Source: Desulfobacterales bacterium
GTDB taxonomy: Bacteria > Desulfobacterota > Desulfobacteria > Desulfobacterales > Desulfobacteraceae
Reading direction: 5' to 3'
Assembly: GCA_022361095.1 (NCBI GenBank)
Contig: JAKSBO010000734.1
Location: forward strand, 1-5,275
DNA: 5,275 bases
The position numbers and the translations under genes were made by a program. Below the pieces are notes generated by a model that was not told the DNA's origin, did no database searches, and saw only the letters and a list, made by a program, of their open reading frames with translations. This document shows positions 1 to 5,275 of the stretch, piece after piece (position 1 is the first letter of the stretch; every line of letters starts with the position of its first letter).

Positions 1-82
1 CACCATCCATGCCCATCCCACCCTGGCTGAGATTATGGGAGAGGTGTCGTTGAAAATATTGGGCACGCCGCTGCATTCTTAG
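1..82 (+). CDS. lpdA: Dihydrolipoyl dehydrogenase (E3), C-terminal end only
   Basis: This is the last 26 codons of a gene that begins left of the window; the first complete codon starts at base 2 and the TAG stop is at 80-82. The peptide contains IHAHPTLAEIMGE, the hallmark C-terminal motif of dihydrolipoamide dehydrogenases. In this family the second His of HAHPT and the Glu five residues later form the catalytic dyad at the dimer interface, and both are present. The enzyme is an FAD-dependent cytoplasmic protein that reoxidises the lipoyl groups of 2-oxoacid dehydrogenase or glycine-cleavage complexes with NAD+. Which complex it serves cannot be told from this fragment. The protein ends soon after the motif (LGTPLHS), a short tail. 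A related flavin disulfide reductase is the only realistic alternative. Confidence 0.86.
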   Translation, partial: TIHAHPTLAEIMGEVSLKILGTPLHS

Positions 83-101
83 TTTAACATGAGGATATAA
101 A

Positions 102-1310
102 ATGGAAAACCAATGGGACTTCAATCAAGTCATAGACAGGAGCAGTACAGGGTCGGTAAAATGGTCACCCTCTGTTCTGGAACAAAATTTCGGCAAAGGC
201 CGGGGAAACCTGCTGCCGCTATGGGTGGCGGATATGGATTTTGCATGTCCCGATGTGATCTACGATGCCATGGAAAAGCGCCTGTCCCACAGAATTTTCG
301 GGTACAGCCTGAACGACAGCCAACATAACGGCGCGCTGATTGACTGGTTTGAACGTCGACATGGATGGCAGATCCAGGAGAATTCAATTGTCAATACGCC
401 GGGAATCGTACCGGCGGTACACTACTTGATTCAGTGCTTTACCAAACCCGGTGACGGGGTTTTGATTCAGCCGCCGGTGTACTATCCCTTTGCACGGGCC
501 ATTCTTGCCAATGGCAGGCATGTGGTTGAAAATCCCTTGGTACTGAAAAATCTGCGTTATGATATGGATTTTAAAGATCTTGAAGAAAAAACCCGTGATC
601 CAAGGGTAAAACTTGCCGTTTTGTGCTCTCCACACAATCCCGTTGGACGGGTCTGGCAGCGTGACGAGCTTGAACGGTTTGGGGAGATTTGCCTGAAAAA
701 CAATGTCCTGGTTTTTGCCGATGAAATACATTGTGACCTGGTTATGCCCGGATTTAAACATACCAGTTACCAATCCATCAGTGCTGAATTGACCCAAGGC
801 TCCATTGCTGGGGTTGCAGCTTCTAAAACGTTTAACCTGGCCGGACTGGCCCATTCCTGCCTGGTCATCTCCAATGAAACATATCGCCATGAAATAGGCA
901 GTTTTTTTAACTGCCTTGGCTTTAATTCAACAGGCACCTCCAATCTGTTTGGTGCCATTGCGGCCCGGGCGGCCTATGAAGGCGGGGAACCCTGGCTGAT
1001 AGATCTGATCCGTTATATTTATGATAATTTTTTGTATCTTAAAAAAAGGATTGAAAAAGAACTGCCGGGTGTTCGGGTGTTTGACCTCCAAGCCACCTAT
1101 CTGCCGTGGATTGATTTTAATCCTTTGGGGTTGTCACAGAAAAAAATCATTGAAATCATGGAGGAAAAAGCTGGTATTGCCCTGGATCACGGCAATTGGT
1201 TCGGGTTAAACGGGGCCGGGTTTGAGCGGATAAATATTGCCTGCCCAAGAAAGATGTTGTCTAGAGCGGCAGACGCAATAATTTGCGCATTCATCCCTTT
1301 TTGCAAATAA
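102..1310 (+). CDS. patB: MalY/PatB family PLP-dependent C-S lyase / aminotransferase
   Basis: A complete 402-residue fold-type I PLP enzyme of the aminotransferase class I/II superfamily, a normal length for MalY/PatB. Family marks seen: WVADMDF (41-47) near the N-terminus, PPVYYPF (124-130), SPHNPVGR (176-183) with the PLP-contacting Asn179, FADEIHCDL (205-213) with Asp207 for the pyridine nitrogen, and SKTFNLAGL (241-249) with Lys242 as the Schiff-base lysine. RINIACPR (376-383) supplies the substrate-carboxylate arginine. Characterised members cleave cystathionine or cysteine by beta-elimination, giving homocysteine or sulfide plus pyruvate and ammonia; some also transaminate. The exact substrate cannot be read from sequence. 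No signal peptide or membrane segment is seen, so it is cytoplasmic. The ATG at 102 is favoured because GAGG (91-94) lies 7 bases upstream and the peptide starts in register with the family. It follows lpdA by 19 bases, so co-transcription is likely. E. coli MalY also represses maltose genes, but nothing here suggests that role. Confidence 0.9.
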   Translation: MENQWDFNQVIDRSSTGSVKWSPSVLEQNFGKGRGNLLPLWVADMDFACPDVIYDAMEKRLSHRIFGYSLNDSQHNGALIDWFERRHGWQIQENSIVNTPGIVPAVHYLIQCFTKPGDGVLIQPPVYYPFARAILANGRHVVENPLVLKNLRYDMDFKDLEEKTRDPRVKLAVLCSPHNPVGRVWQRDELERFGEICLKNNVLVFADEIHCDLVMPGFKHTSYQSISAELTQGSIAGVAASKTFNLAGLAHSCLVISNETYRHEIGSFFNCLGFNSTGTSNLFGAIAARAAYEGGEPWLIDLIRYIYDNFLYLKKRIEKELPGVRVFDLQATYLPWIDFNPLGLSQKKIIEIMEEKAGIALDHGNWFGLNGAGFERINIACPRKMLSRAADAIICAFIPFCK

Positions 1311-1319
1311 AGACAATGC

Positions 1320-2420
1320 CTAACTGATGGGCGGATTCACATCGAATTCGCTCATTTTATACAACAAGGTCTTATAGGACACCTTTAAAATTTTTGCGGC
1401 TTTGGAGCGGTTCCATCCCACTTTTTCAAGCACAAAAATGATCACCTCTTTTTCAACTTTGTCCGAGGCAAGTTTTTTTATCTTTTTCAAAGAGATGTCT
1501 TCAAACAATTTTTCAGAACTTGTGGAGAGGTCAACAAATTCTGAAATAATCCTCAATCGCTGGTTGCCGGGGTCGTTCTCAAGTTGATATTCAGGCGAAT
1601 ACATGCCGGAACCGGCCAATGGTCCCTGGGCGGTATTTTCCGAAGACGATGTGCCGGTGGTGTATGTATTATTGGGTAACTCTTCAAAAATTTTATCCCA
1701 GGAATTGAGTACCATCTGTTTTTTAATACAATTTTGCAACTGGCGCACATTGCCGGGCCAGTGATAACGGCAAAGCCTTTCCAAGGTATGTTTATCCGGC
1801 CTTTCCACCGGGGTTTTCGGGTTTTCCTGCAAGTATTTTTTATAGTAGTATTCAATGAGCGCCGGAATATCTTCAGGACGTTCGCGAAGGGGCGGAATGT
1901 CTATTTTGATAATATTAAGCCGGTAAAAAAGATCTTCTCTAAAGGTTTTGTTTTTTATATTTTCTTCAAGACACTGGTTGGTTGCCGCAATAACCCATAC
2001 ATCTGTTTTATAATCCTGGTCTGATCCCAGGGGAGAAAACTCGCCGCTCTGGAGTACGTGAAGCATTTTTGACTGAAGGCTGAGGGGCATATCCCCGATT
2101 TCGTCGAGAAAAAGAACACCTTTGTCTGCAGTCAGAAATTTTCCGTAGCGCTTTTTGTGCGCCCCGGTAAAAGCGCCCTTTTCATACCCGTAAAGTTCTG
2201 ATTCCAGAAGGGTTTCAGGCAGGGCGGCACAGTTAATCTGGACGAAATTTTTTTGGGACCGGTTCGATTCGGCATGCAGGCTTCGGGCAACCACCCCCTT
2301 TCCAACACCGGTTTCACCGGTGATCAGGATATTTAGACAGGTTTGGGCTACATGGTTGATCAATTCCTTTATTTTCAGCATAGAGCTGGAGACGCCTATC
2401 AGCGGGGTTGGTGAAGTCAT
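1320..2420 (-). CDS. Sigma-54-dependent AAA+ transcriptional activator with Fis-type HTH, no N-terminal sensory domain
   Basis: A 366-residue bacterial enhancer-binding protein that starts almost directly with the AAA+ module (LIGVSSSMLKIKELI, 7-21). Seen in order: Walker A GETGVGKG (35-42, Lys41), the sigma-54 contact loop GAFTGA (82-87), Walker B VLFLDE (102-107), sensor I around VIAATN (143-148), arginine-finger region FREDLFYRLN (160-169) and sensor II WPGNVRQL (221-228). A low-complexity linker (about 250-300) leads to a Fis-type helix-turn-helix at about 325-358 (GWNRSKAAKILKVSYKTLLYKM). Proteins of this class hydrolyse ATP to remodel sigma-54 RNA polymerase at -24/-12 promoters. All motifs needed for activation are intact. 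What is absent is a receiver, PAS or GAF domain, so control must come from elsewhere. The natural candidate is the CheY-like protein encoded 22 bases upstream in the same operon. Its target promoters are not identifiable here. The Shine-Dalgarno sequence is poor. It converges on patB with a 9-base gap. Confidence 0.93.
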   Translation of the reverse strand: MTSPTPLIGVSSSMLKIKELINHVAQTCLNILITGETGVGKGVVARSLHAESNRSQKNFVQINCAALPETLLESELYGYEKGAFTGAHKKRYGKFLTADKGVLFLDEIGDMPLSLQSKMLHVLQSGEFSPLGSDQDYKTDVWVIAATNQCLEENIKNKTFREDLFYRLNIIKIDIPPLRERPEDIPALIEYYYKKYLQENPKTPVERPDKHTLERLCRYHWPGNVRQLQNCIKKQMVLNSWDKIFEELPNNTYTTGTSSSENTAQGPLAGSGMYSPEYQLENDPGNQRLRIISEFVDLSTSSEKLFEDISLKKIKKLASDKVEKEVIIFVLEKVGWNRSKAAKILKVSYKTLLYKMSEFDVNPPIS

Positions 2421-2432
2421 AATAGGATAACG

Positions 2433-2440
2433 CTCTCTTT
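2433..2440 (-). promoter_or_regulatory. Weak, distant ribosome binding site of the AAA+ activator gene
   Basis: On the minus strand AAAGAGAG lies 12 bases before the ATG at 2420, farther than the usual 5-9 bases and with a poor match to AGGAGG. The receiver gene upstream stops only 22 bases before this ATG, so translation of the activator may depend on coupling to the receiver gene. The ATG is still preferred: the upstream extension of this frame is only about 13 codons before a TAG (2460-2462) and contains no better start. Confidence 0.4.
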
Positions 2441-2442
2441 TC

Positions 2443-2823
2443 TTAATCTTCTTTAAGGTCTATCAGTTCTGCAACTTTACGTTCAATTTTAAACAGGTCA
2501 ACGGGTTTAAAAATAACAATATCAGCCTGGGCTTCGGAGGCAAGAGCCCCGGGATGATCTCCATACCCGGTCATGGCAATGGTTTTAAGATCGGGATATT
2601 CATTTTTTACAATGGAAATCAATCCGACACCACTGATGTTGGGCATGACAAGGTCAGTAATCAGGCAATGGAAATAATCGGGTTTATCCCGAAGAATTTT
2701 TAAAGCGGCAAATCCGTCCACCGCTGTCTTAACCTCATACCCAAGAGAGTTAAAAAATTCATAAAAGGTGGACAAAATATCTTCGTTATCGTCCACAATC
2801 AGAAGTCGAGCCGGATTTTCCAT
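2443..2823 (-). CDS. Stand-alone CheY-like response regulator receiver protein
   Basis: A 126-residue protein made of a single receiver domain. The conserved phosphorylation set is complete: acidic pair Asp11-Asp12 (LLIVDDNED), phospho-acceptor Asp57 (CLITDLVMPNISG), switch Thr85 (IAMTGYG) and Lys106 (FKPVD). No output domain follows; the protein ends LIDLKED. It should be phosphorylated by a histidine kinase, but none is encoded in this window. It is the first gene of a two-gene operon: the sigma-54 activator starts 22 bases after its stop. Receiver plus AAA+/Fis protein equals the domain content of NtrC, so the inferred job is to control that activator in trans. The ATG start is supported by AAAGAGG (2829-2835) 5 bases upstream. 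Alternatives are a phosphorelay intermediate, or the N-terminal half of one protein broken by a frameshift. Confidence 0.92.
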   Translation of the reverse strand: MENPARLLIVDDNEDILSTFYEFFNSLGYEVKTAVDGFAALKILRDKPDYFHCLITDLVMPNISGVGLISIVKNEYPDLKTIAMTGYGDHPGALASEAQADIVIFKPVDLFKIERKVAELIDLKED

Positions 2824-2891
2824 ATCAGCCTCTTTGTCAATGAAAATGATTAGTCTTTATGTCCATATCTCAATTTTCTTCAAATATGCAA

Positions 2892-2918
2892 GAAAAAAAA
2901 GATAGGTATGAAAAAAAA
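2892..2918. repeat. Short direct repeat of A8 tracts (G followed by eight A)
   Basis: GAAAAAAAA occurs at 2892-2900 and again at 2910-2918, a perfect 9-base direct repeat with an 18-base period in the divergent spacer. A tracts can bend DNA or act as UP-element-like sequence, but 18 bases is not a whole number of helical turns, so additive bending is not expected. The repeat is visible; any function is speculation, and chance in AT-rich DNA is possible. Confidence 0.45.
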
Positions 2919-2969
2919 TATCCAAGTCATAAAGCAATTCCCCCTAAATGACATATGGTTTTAACTGCC

Positions 2970-2998
2970 TTGCCTTAATATAAAATTCATATTATAAA
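2970..2998 (+). promoter_or_regulatory. Candidate sigma-70-type promoter for the fabH-like gene
   Basis: TTGCCT (2970-2975, four of six matches to TTGACA) and TATAAA (2993-2998, five of six matches to TATAAT) are separated by the optimal 17 bases. The predicted transcript would start near 3005 and have a leader of about 80 bases containing two inverted repeats. The surrounding DNA is AT-rich, so chance matches are easy. An overlapping TATTAT at 2990-2995 gives a poorer 14-base spacing. Confidence 0.45.
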
Positions 2999-3016
2999 TT
3001 TGATTCTGCACTTGGG

Positions 3017-3032
3017 CCTGAAAAAATTCAGG
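3017..3032 (+). promoter_or_regulatory. Perfect inverted repeat (CCTGAA-AAAA-TTCAGG) in the fabH-like leader
   Basis: A 6-base arm CCTGAA (3017-3022) and its exact complement TTCAGG (3027-3032) flank four A residues. It sits about 20 bases after the candidate -10 box, where a repressor operator would act. As RNA it could form a short hairpin with a 4-base loop. It has no following U run, so it is not an intrinsic terminator. I do not recognise it as the site of a known lipid regulator. Confidence 0.5.
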
Positions 3033-3035
3033 TAT

Positions 3036-3055
3036 CAGACAGAAACGTTCTGCTG
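3036..3055 (+). promoter_or_regulatory. Second inverted repeat / stem-loop in the fabH-like leader
   Basis: CAGaCAGAA (3036-3044) pairs with TTCTGCTG (3048-3055) around the loop ACG, giving eight base pairs with one bulged A (3039). TTTT follows at 3056-3059, too short for a convincing terminator. It lies three bases after the first inverted repeat and about 20 bases before the Shine-Dalgarno, so the two could form a folded leader or a double operator. Function is unknown. Confidence 0.45.
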
Positions 3056-3086
3056 TTTTGAATCTACATAGTAACAAGGAAATTTA

Positions 3087-4100
3087 ATGAAAAAATCAAT
3101 TATCAGGGGCTCAGGCTTCTTTGTACCGCCCCATATTGTCACCAATGAGGATCTGACCCAATTTATGGACACGTCCGATGAATGGATACGGCAACGCACC
3201 GGTATCCACCAGCGGCACTGGGTCACCGAGGAAGATATGTATGGTGCATCGGACTTAGGCACCCACGCCGCCCGCATGGCACTGGACAAAGCAGGTTGGG
3301 GCCCCGAAGATCTGGATTTTATCATTTTTGCCACGTTAAGTCCGGATATTATGTTCCCGGGAGGCGGATGTCTTCTGGCCCGGAACCTGGAGCTTAATGC
3401 CACCCCGGCCCTTGATATCCGCCAGCAATGCACCGGATTTTTGTACGGATTTGCCACAGCGGATTCCTATATCAAATCAGGACTGGCCTCAAAAATTCTT
3501 TTGGTCGGTGCTGAAGTGCATTCCACAGGACTTGATAAATCCACCCGGGGGCGCGATGTAACGGTGATTTTCGGTGATGGTGCCGCCGCCTTATGCATAG
3601 AAGCGGTTGATACGGATGAAAACGTAGGCCTGATTGCATCGGCCCTGCATGCAGACGGACACTTTGCAGAGGCCCTGAAAACCGAACTGCCTGCCTCCAA
3701 TCTTATAAAACGGCTGCCGGATGGTATTTCCACAGATGACCCCCGGTATTTCCCGTTCATGGACGGCCCTGGCATATTTAAAAAAGCAGTGCGTATGCTG
3801 CCCAAAGTCACCAAGGAGGCGCTGGAAAAAGCAGGCCTGGCATTGTCTGATGTTGATCTCATCATTCCCCATCAGGCCAATAAGCGCATTAACCAGGCCT
3901 ATGGCCAGTTTCTTAAACTGCCCGAAGATAAAATTTTCCACAATATTGAGAAATACGGCAATACCACGGCCGCCAGCATTCCCCTGGCTCTTCATGAAGC
4001 CATTGAAACCGGCCGTATCGGTAAGTCAGGTGATGTTGTTCTCTTTACCGGTCTTGGTGCGGGGCTCACCTGGGGGGCATCCATTTATATATTCCCCTGA
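3087..4100 (+). CDS. Ketoacyl-ACP synthase III (FabH-like) family protein
   Basis: A complete 337-residue thiolase-fold KAS III enzyme. The catalytic triad is intact: Cys115 (IRQQCTGFLYG), His262 (IIPHQANKR) and Asn292 (KYGNTTAASIP). TSDEWIRQRTGI (29-40) is the classic FabH N-terminal motif and GLGAGLTWGAS (322-332) the C-terminal glycine-rich one. FabH condenses an acyl-CoA with malonyl-ACP to start fatty acid synthesis; relatives prime or acylate specialised lipids and polyketides. Features unlike E. coli FabH (317 residues): QQCTGF rather than AACAGF around the nucleophile, FPGGGC (90-95) where FabH has a PSAAC-type sequence, and about 20 extra residues, mostly around 195-225 before MDGPGIFKKAV. 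It stands apart from other fab genes in this window. These points suggest a specialised or paralogous KAS III rather than the housekeeping FabH, but this is inference. The ATG is supported by AAGGA (3076-3080) 6 bases upstream. Cytoplasmic; no signal peptide. Confidence 0.9.
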   Translation: MKKSIIRGSGFFVPPHIVTNEDLTQFMDTSDEWIRQRTGIHQRHWVTEEDMYGASDLGTHAARMALDKAGWGPEDLDFIIFATLSPDIMFPGGGCLLARNLELNATPALDIRQQCTGFLYGFATADSYIKSGLASKILLVGAEVHSTGLDKSTRGRDVTVIFGDGAAALCIEAVDTDENVGLIASALHADGHFAEALKTELPASNLIKRLPDGISTDDPRYFPFMDGPGIFKKAVRMLPKVTKEALEKAGLALSDVDLIIPHQANKRINQAYGQFLKLPEDKIFHNIEKYGNTTAASIPLALHEAIETGRIGKSGDVVLFTGLGAGLTWGASIYIFP

Positions 4101-4131
4101 TTTGCTCTATTTTGCTTTTGCGCGTTCTTCA

Positions 4132-4166
4132 TCTTGCTCCTGGCCCATTCATCGGCTGGAGCAAGA
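4132..4166. terminator. Stem-loop between convergent fabH-like and pgi genes
   Basis: TCTTGCTCC (4132-4140) pairs perfectly with GGAGCAAGA (4158-4166), a 9-base stem with a 17-base loop in which GCC (4143-4145) can pair with GGC (4154-4156). It lies 32 bases after the fabH-like stop and 33 bases beyond the pgi stop, where a bidirectional terminator would be expected. Neither strand has a proper U tract after the stem, so intrinsic termination is doubtful; it may instead be a 3' end stabiliser or Rho-associated. Confidence 0.4.
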
Positions 4167-4198
4167 GCACGATTCGGATTAAGAGTAAAAATCTCAAG

Positions 4199-5275
4199 TC
4201 ATTTTCCAAACAAAAGATCCAGGTAGAAATTATCCGTTTTTGAGGCACAGGCAAACGTATATGACGGATCCTGGTTTTTTGCGGCCATTTCCTTGCGAAT
4301 ATCCCCGGCCATGACCTTGCCCAGCTCCACACCAAATTGGTCAAAGGGATTAACCCCGAGAATAAACCCTTCAAGAACGGTTCTGGCCTCATAAAAGGAG
4401 AGAAGCATACCAACGCTTTGGGGCTTAAGGTCATCAATGGTGATTATTGTTGAGGGCCGGTTGCCGTCAAAATTCTTGGCCTTGTCCTTGCAGCTGCGGC
4501 CCAGTGCAAGGGCACCGGCCTGGGCCAGAAGATTTGCCCACAGTTCCTGGTGGTTGGTCACCCCTTTGGACACTGCCTGAAGACCGTCATAGCCCGGCTG
4601 TTTTACGCCGATGAAGTCGATGGGAAACGCTTTTCCCTGGTGGGCCAGCTGGAAAAAAGAGTGCTGGGCATTGGTGCCGGGCTCCCCGAAAATTATAGTG
4701 CCGGCCGGTTGGTTTAAAATTTGTCCTTCCGGGGAAACTGATTTGCCTAAACTTTCCATATACAACTGCTGGACATGGGGGCTGAGCCGGGCCAGCCTTG
4801 ATGCATAGGGAATAATGGCCTGGGCCGGATATCCCATATACAAGGTATTCCAAATGGAGATCAAGGCCGCAGTTAAGGCAATATTGCTCTCCGGAGGACT
4901 TTCCAGCACGTGGGTGTCCATTATTTTGCAGCCGTCCAGAAAACGTTTAAAAACATCATAGCCAAGCGCAAGACTTAAAGGCAGCCCGCCCACTGCCGAG
5001 GAGACCGAATATCTGCCGCCAATGAAATCAAACATATGAAAGGATGAAAGAACCGGGGTACCGGGGTCATCCCCCGGACTTCCCTGGGCCGTGATGGTAA
5101 TCATGTGATCTTCGGGGCAGATCCCCTGGTCTTTGAGCCATGTACCGACCTGGTTGAGGTTGGCCATGGTTTCGGTGGTGGTATAGGATTTTGAAATCAC
5201 TATCCACAGGGTGGTCTCTTTGTTGATACGTTCAATGATCCGGGCAAAATTATCAATATCCACGTTGGGCAGAAA
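4199..5275 (-). CDS. pgi: Glucose-6-phosphate isomerase, C-terminal two thirds (truncated by window edge)
   Basis: The frame stays open through the right edge: the GTG at 5263 is preceded in frame by Phe-Leu-Pro-Asn, and FLPNVDIDNFARI matches the internal SNVDGTHI region of E. coli Pgi, so it is not the start. About 358 residues are visible, and roughly 180 N-terminal ones lie outside, judged against the 549-residue E. coli enzyme. Counting from the first visible residue: sugar-phosphate loop SKSYTT (28-33), signature GGRYS with the catalytic-site Arg88, GEPGTN with the proposed catalytic base Glu198, QLAHQG with ring-opening His212, and the second signature FDQFGVELGK with Lys320. All catalytic positions are intact. 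The enzyme interconverts glucose-6-phosphate and fructose-6-phosphate in the cytoplasm, for glycolysis or gluconeogenesis. It converges with the fabH-like gene across about 98 bases. Its promoter is outside the window. Confidence 0.94.
   Translation of the reverse strand, partial: FLPNVDIDNFARIIERINKETTLWIVISKSYTTTETMANLNQVGTWLKDQGICPEDHMITITAQGSPGDDPGTPVLSSFHMFDFIGGRYSVSSAVGGLPLSLALGYDVFKRFLDGCKIMDTHVLESPPESNIALTAALISIWNTLYMGYPAQAIIPYASRLARLSPHVQQLYMESLGKSVSPEGQILNQPAGTIIFGEPGTNAQHSFFQLAHQGKAFPIDFIGVKQPGYDGLQAVSKGVTNHQELWANLLAQAGALALGRSCKDKAKNFDGNRPSTIITIDDLKPQSVGMLLSFYEARTVLEGFILGVNPFDQFGVELGKVMAGDIRKEMAAKNQDPSYTFACASKTDNFYLDLLFGK

Larger units (their letters stand above)
2824..3086. other. 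Divergent AT-rich intergenic region between receiver operon and fabH-like gene
   Basis: These 263 bases hold no credible gene. They must contain promoters for both directions. Rightward, TTGCCT-N17-TATAAA (2970-2998) is a fair sigma-70-type candidate, followed by two inverted repeats (3017-3032, 3036-3055) and the fabH-like Shine-Dalgarno AAGGA (3076-3080). Leftward, I see only the Shine-Dalgarno of the receiver gene (2829-2835) and weak promoter-like matches, none worth a separate entry. Two A8 tracts lie at 2892-2918. I looked for sigma-54 -24/-12 elements (GG and GC 12 bases apart in register) on both strands and found none that fits. Confidence 0.7.

Noticed and set aside
384..890. Long minus-strand open frame (168 codons) opposite the patB gene
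   Set aside because: It lies wholly inside a well-conserved PLP enzyme gene on the other strand, shows no recognisable domain and has no convincing ribosome binding site. It is a shadow frame.
1281..1308. ATTTGC/GCAAAT hairpin at the end of patB as a terminator
   Set aside because: The stem is only six mostly A-T pairs with a 16-base loop and no U tract follows, so it is likely chance.
2953..2975. Possible sigma-54 promoter (ATATGG followed by TTGCC) ahead of the fabH-like gene
   Set aside because: The GG (2957-2958) and GC (2972-2973) are 15 bases apart instead of the strict 12, and the other GC (2967-2968) is 10 apart, so neither fits a -24/-12 element.
3467..3995. Overlapping minus-strand open frames of more than 130 codons opposite the fabH-like gene
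   Set aside because: The plus-strand frame carries the complete KAS III catalytic triad. The antisense frames overlap each other and have low-complexity or unrecognisable peptides.
3721..4182. Plus-strand frame of 153 codons overlapping the 3' end of the fabH-like gene and running into the spacer
   Set aside because: It is an out-of-frame reading of the KAS III C-terminus with no start signal and no family resemblance.
5051..5066. Tandem ACCGGGGT repeat inside the isomerase gene
   Set aside because: It is a two-copy 8-base repeat in a glycine/proline-rich coding stretch (PGDDPGTP) and needs no special explanation.
5261..5263. GTG as the start codon of the isomerase gene
   Set aside because: The frame continues upstream to the window edge with residues matching the interior of Pgi (FLPNVD), and a 354-residue Pgi would lack the first third of the enzyme.
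1..5275. A new defence, mobile or otherwise undescribed multi-gene system
   Set aside because: Every long gene belongs to a familiar family, no inverted-repeat ends, integrase, repeat array or toxin-antitoxin pair is visible, and the gene order looks like ordinary chromosome.

Overview
The window carries ordinary chromosomal genes: metabolic enzymes plus one small regulatory operon. By eye it has moderate GC with AT-rich spacers. The mix of an NtrC-class sigma-54 activator, a stand-alone receiver protein, a FabH-like enzyme and a MalY/PatB aminotransferase would suit a Gram-negative anaerobe of the Desulfobacterota (Desulfobacter-like) type. That placement is an inference from general gene style; no marker gene in the window proves it.

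Layout. Bases 1-82 (+) are the last codons of a dihydrolipoyl dehydrogenase (lpdA). After 19 bases comes a complete MalY/PatB-type PLP enzyme (102-1310, +), probably on the same transcript. Facing it with only 9 bases between the stop codons is a two-gene minus-strand operon. It is transcribed from about 2823 down to 1320: first a 126-residue CheY-like receiver (2443-2823), then a 366-residue sigma-54-dependent AAA+/Fis-type activator with no N-terminal sensory domain (1320-2420). Together they look like an NtrC-type response regulator cut in two at the receiver/AAA+ linker.

A 263-base AT-rich divergent spacer (2824-3086) separates this operon from a complete FabH-like ketoacyl-ACP synthase III (3087-4100, +). 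The spacer holds a plausible sigma-70-like promoter, two A8 tracts and two consecutive inverted repeats in the predicted leader. The fabH-like gene converges on a glucose-6-phosphate isomerase gene (pgi, 4199-5275, -). The pgi gene runs off the right edge of the window, so its N-terminal part is missing. A stem-loop sits between these two stop codons.

The genes do not form one pathway. They are three transcription units: lpdA-patB, the receiver-activator pair with the divergent fabH-like gene, and pgi. The points most worth a second look are the split response regulator, with a short zone where one +1 shift would fuse its halves; the FabH-like enzyme, with a non-canonical active-site context and extra length; and the paired inverted repeats ahead of it. 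I found no mobile element, CRISPR array, tRNA, rRNA or evidence of a new multi-gene system.
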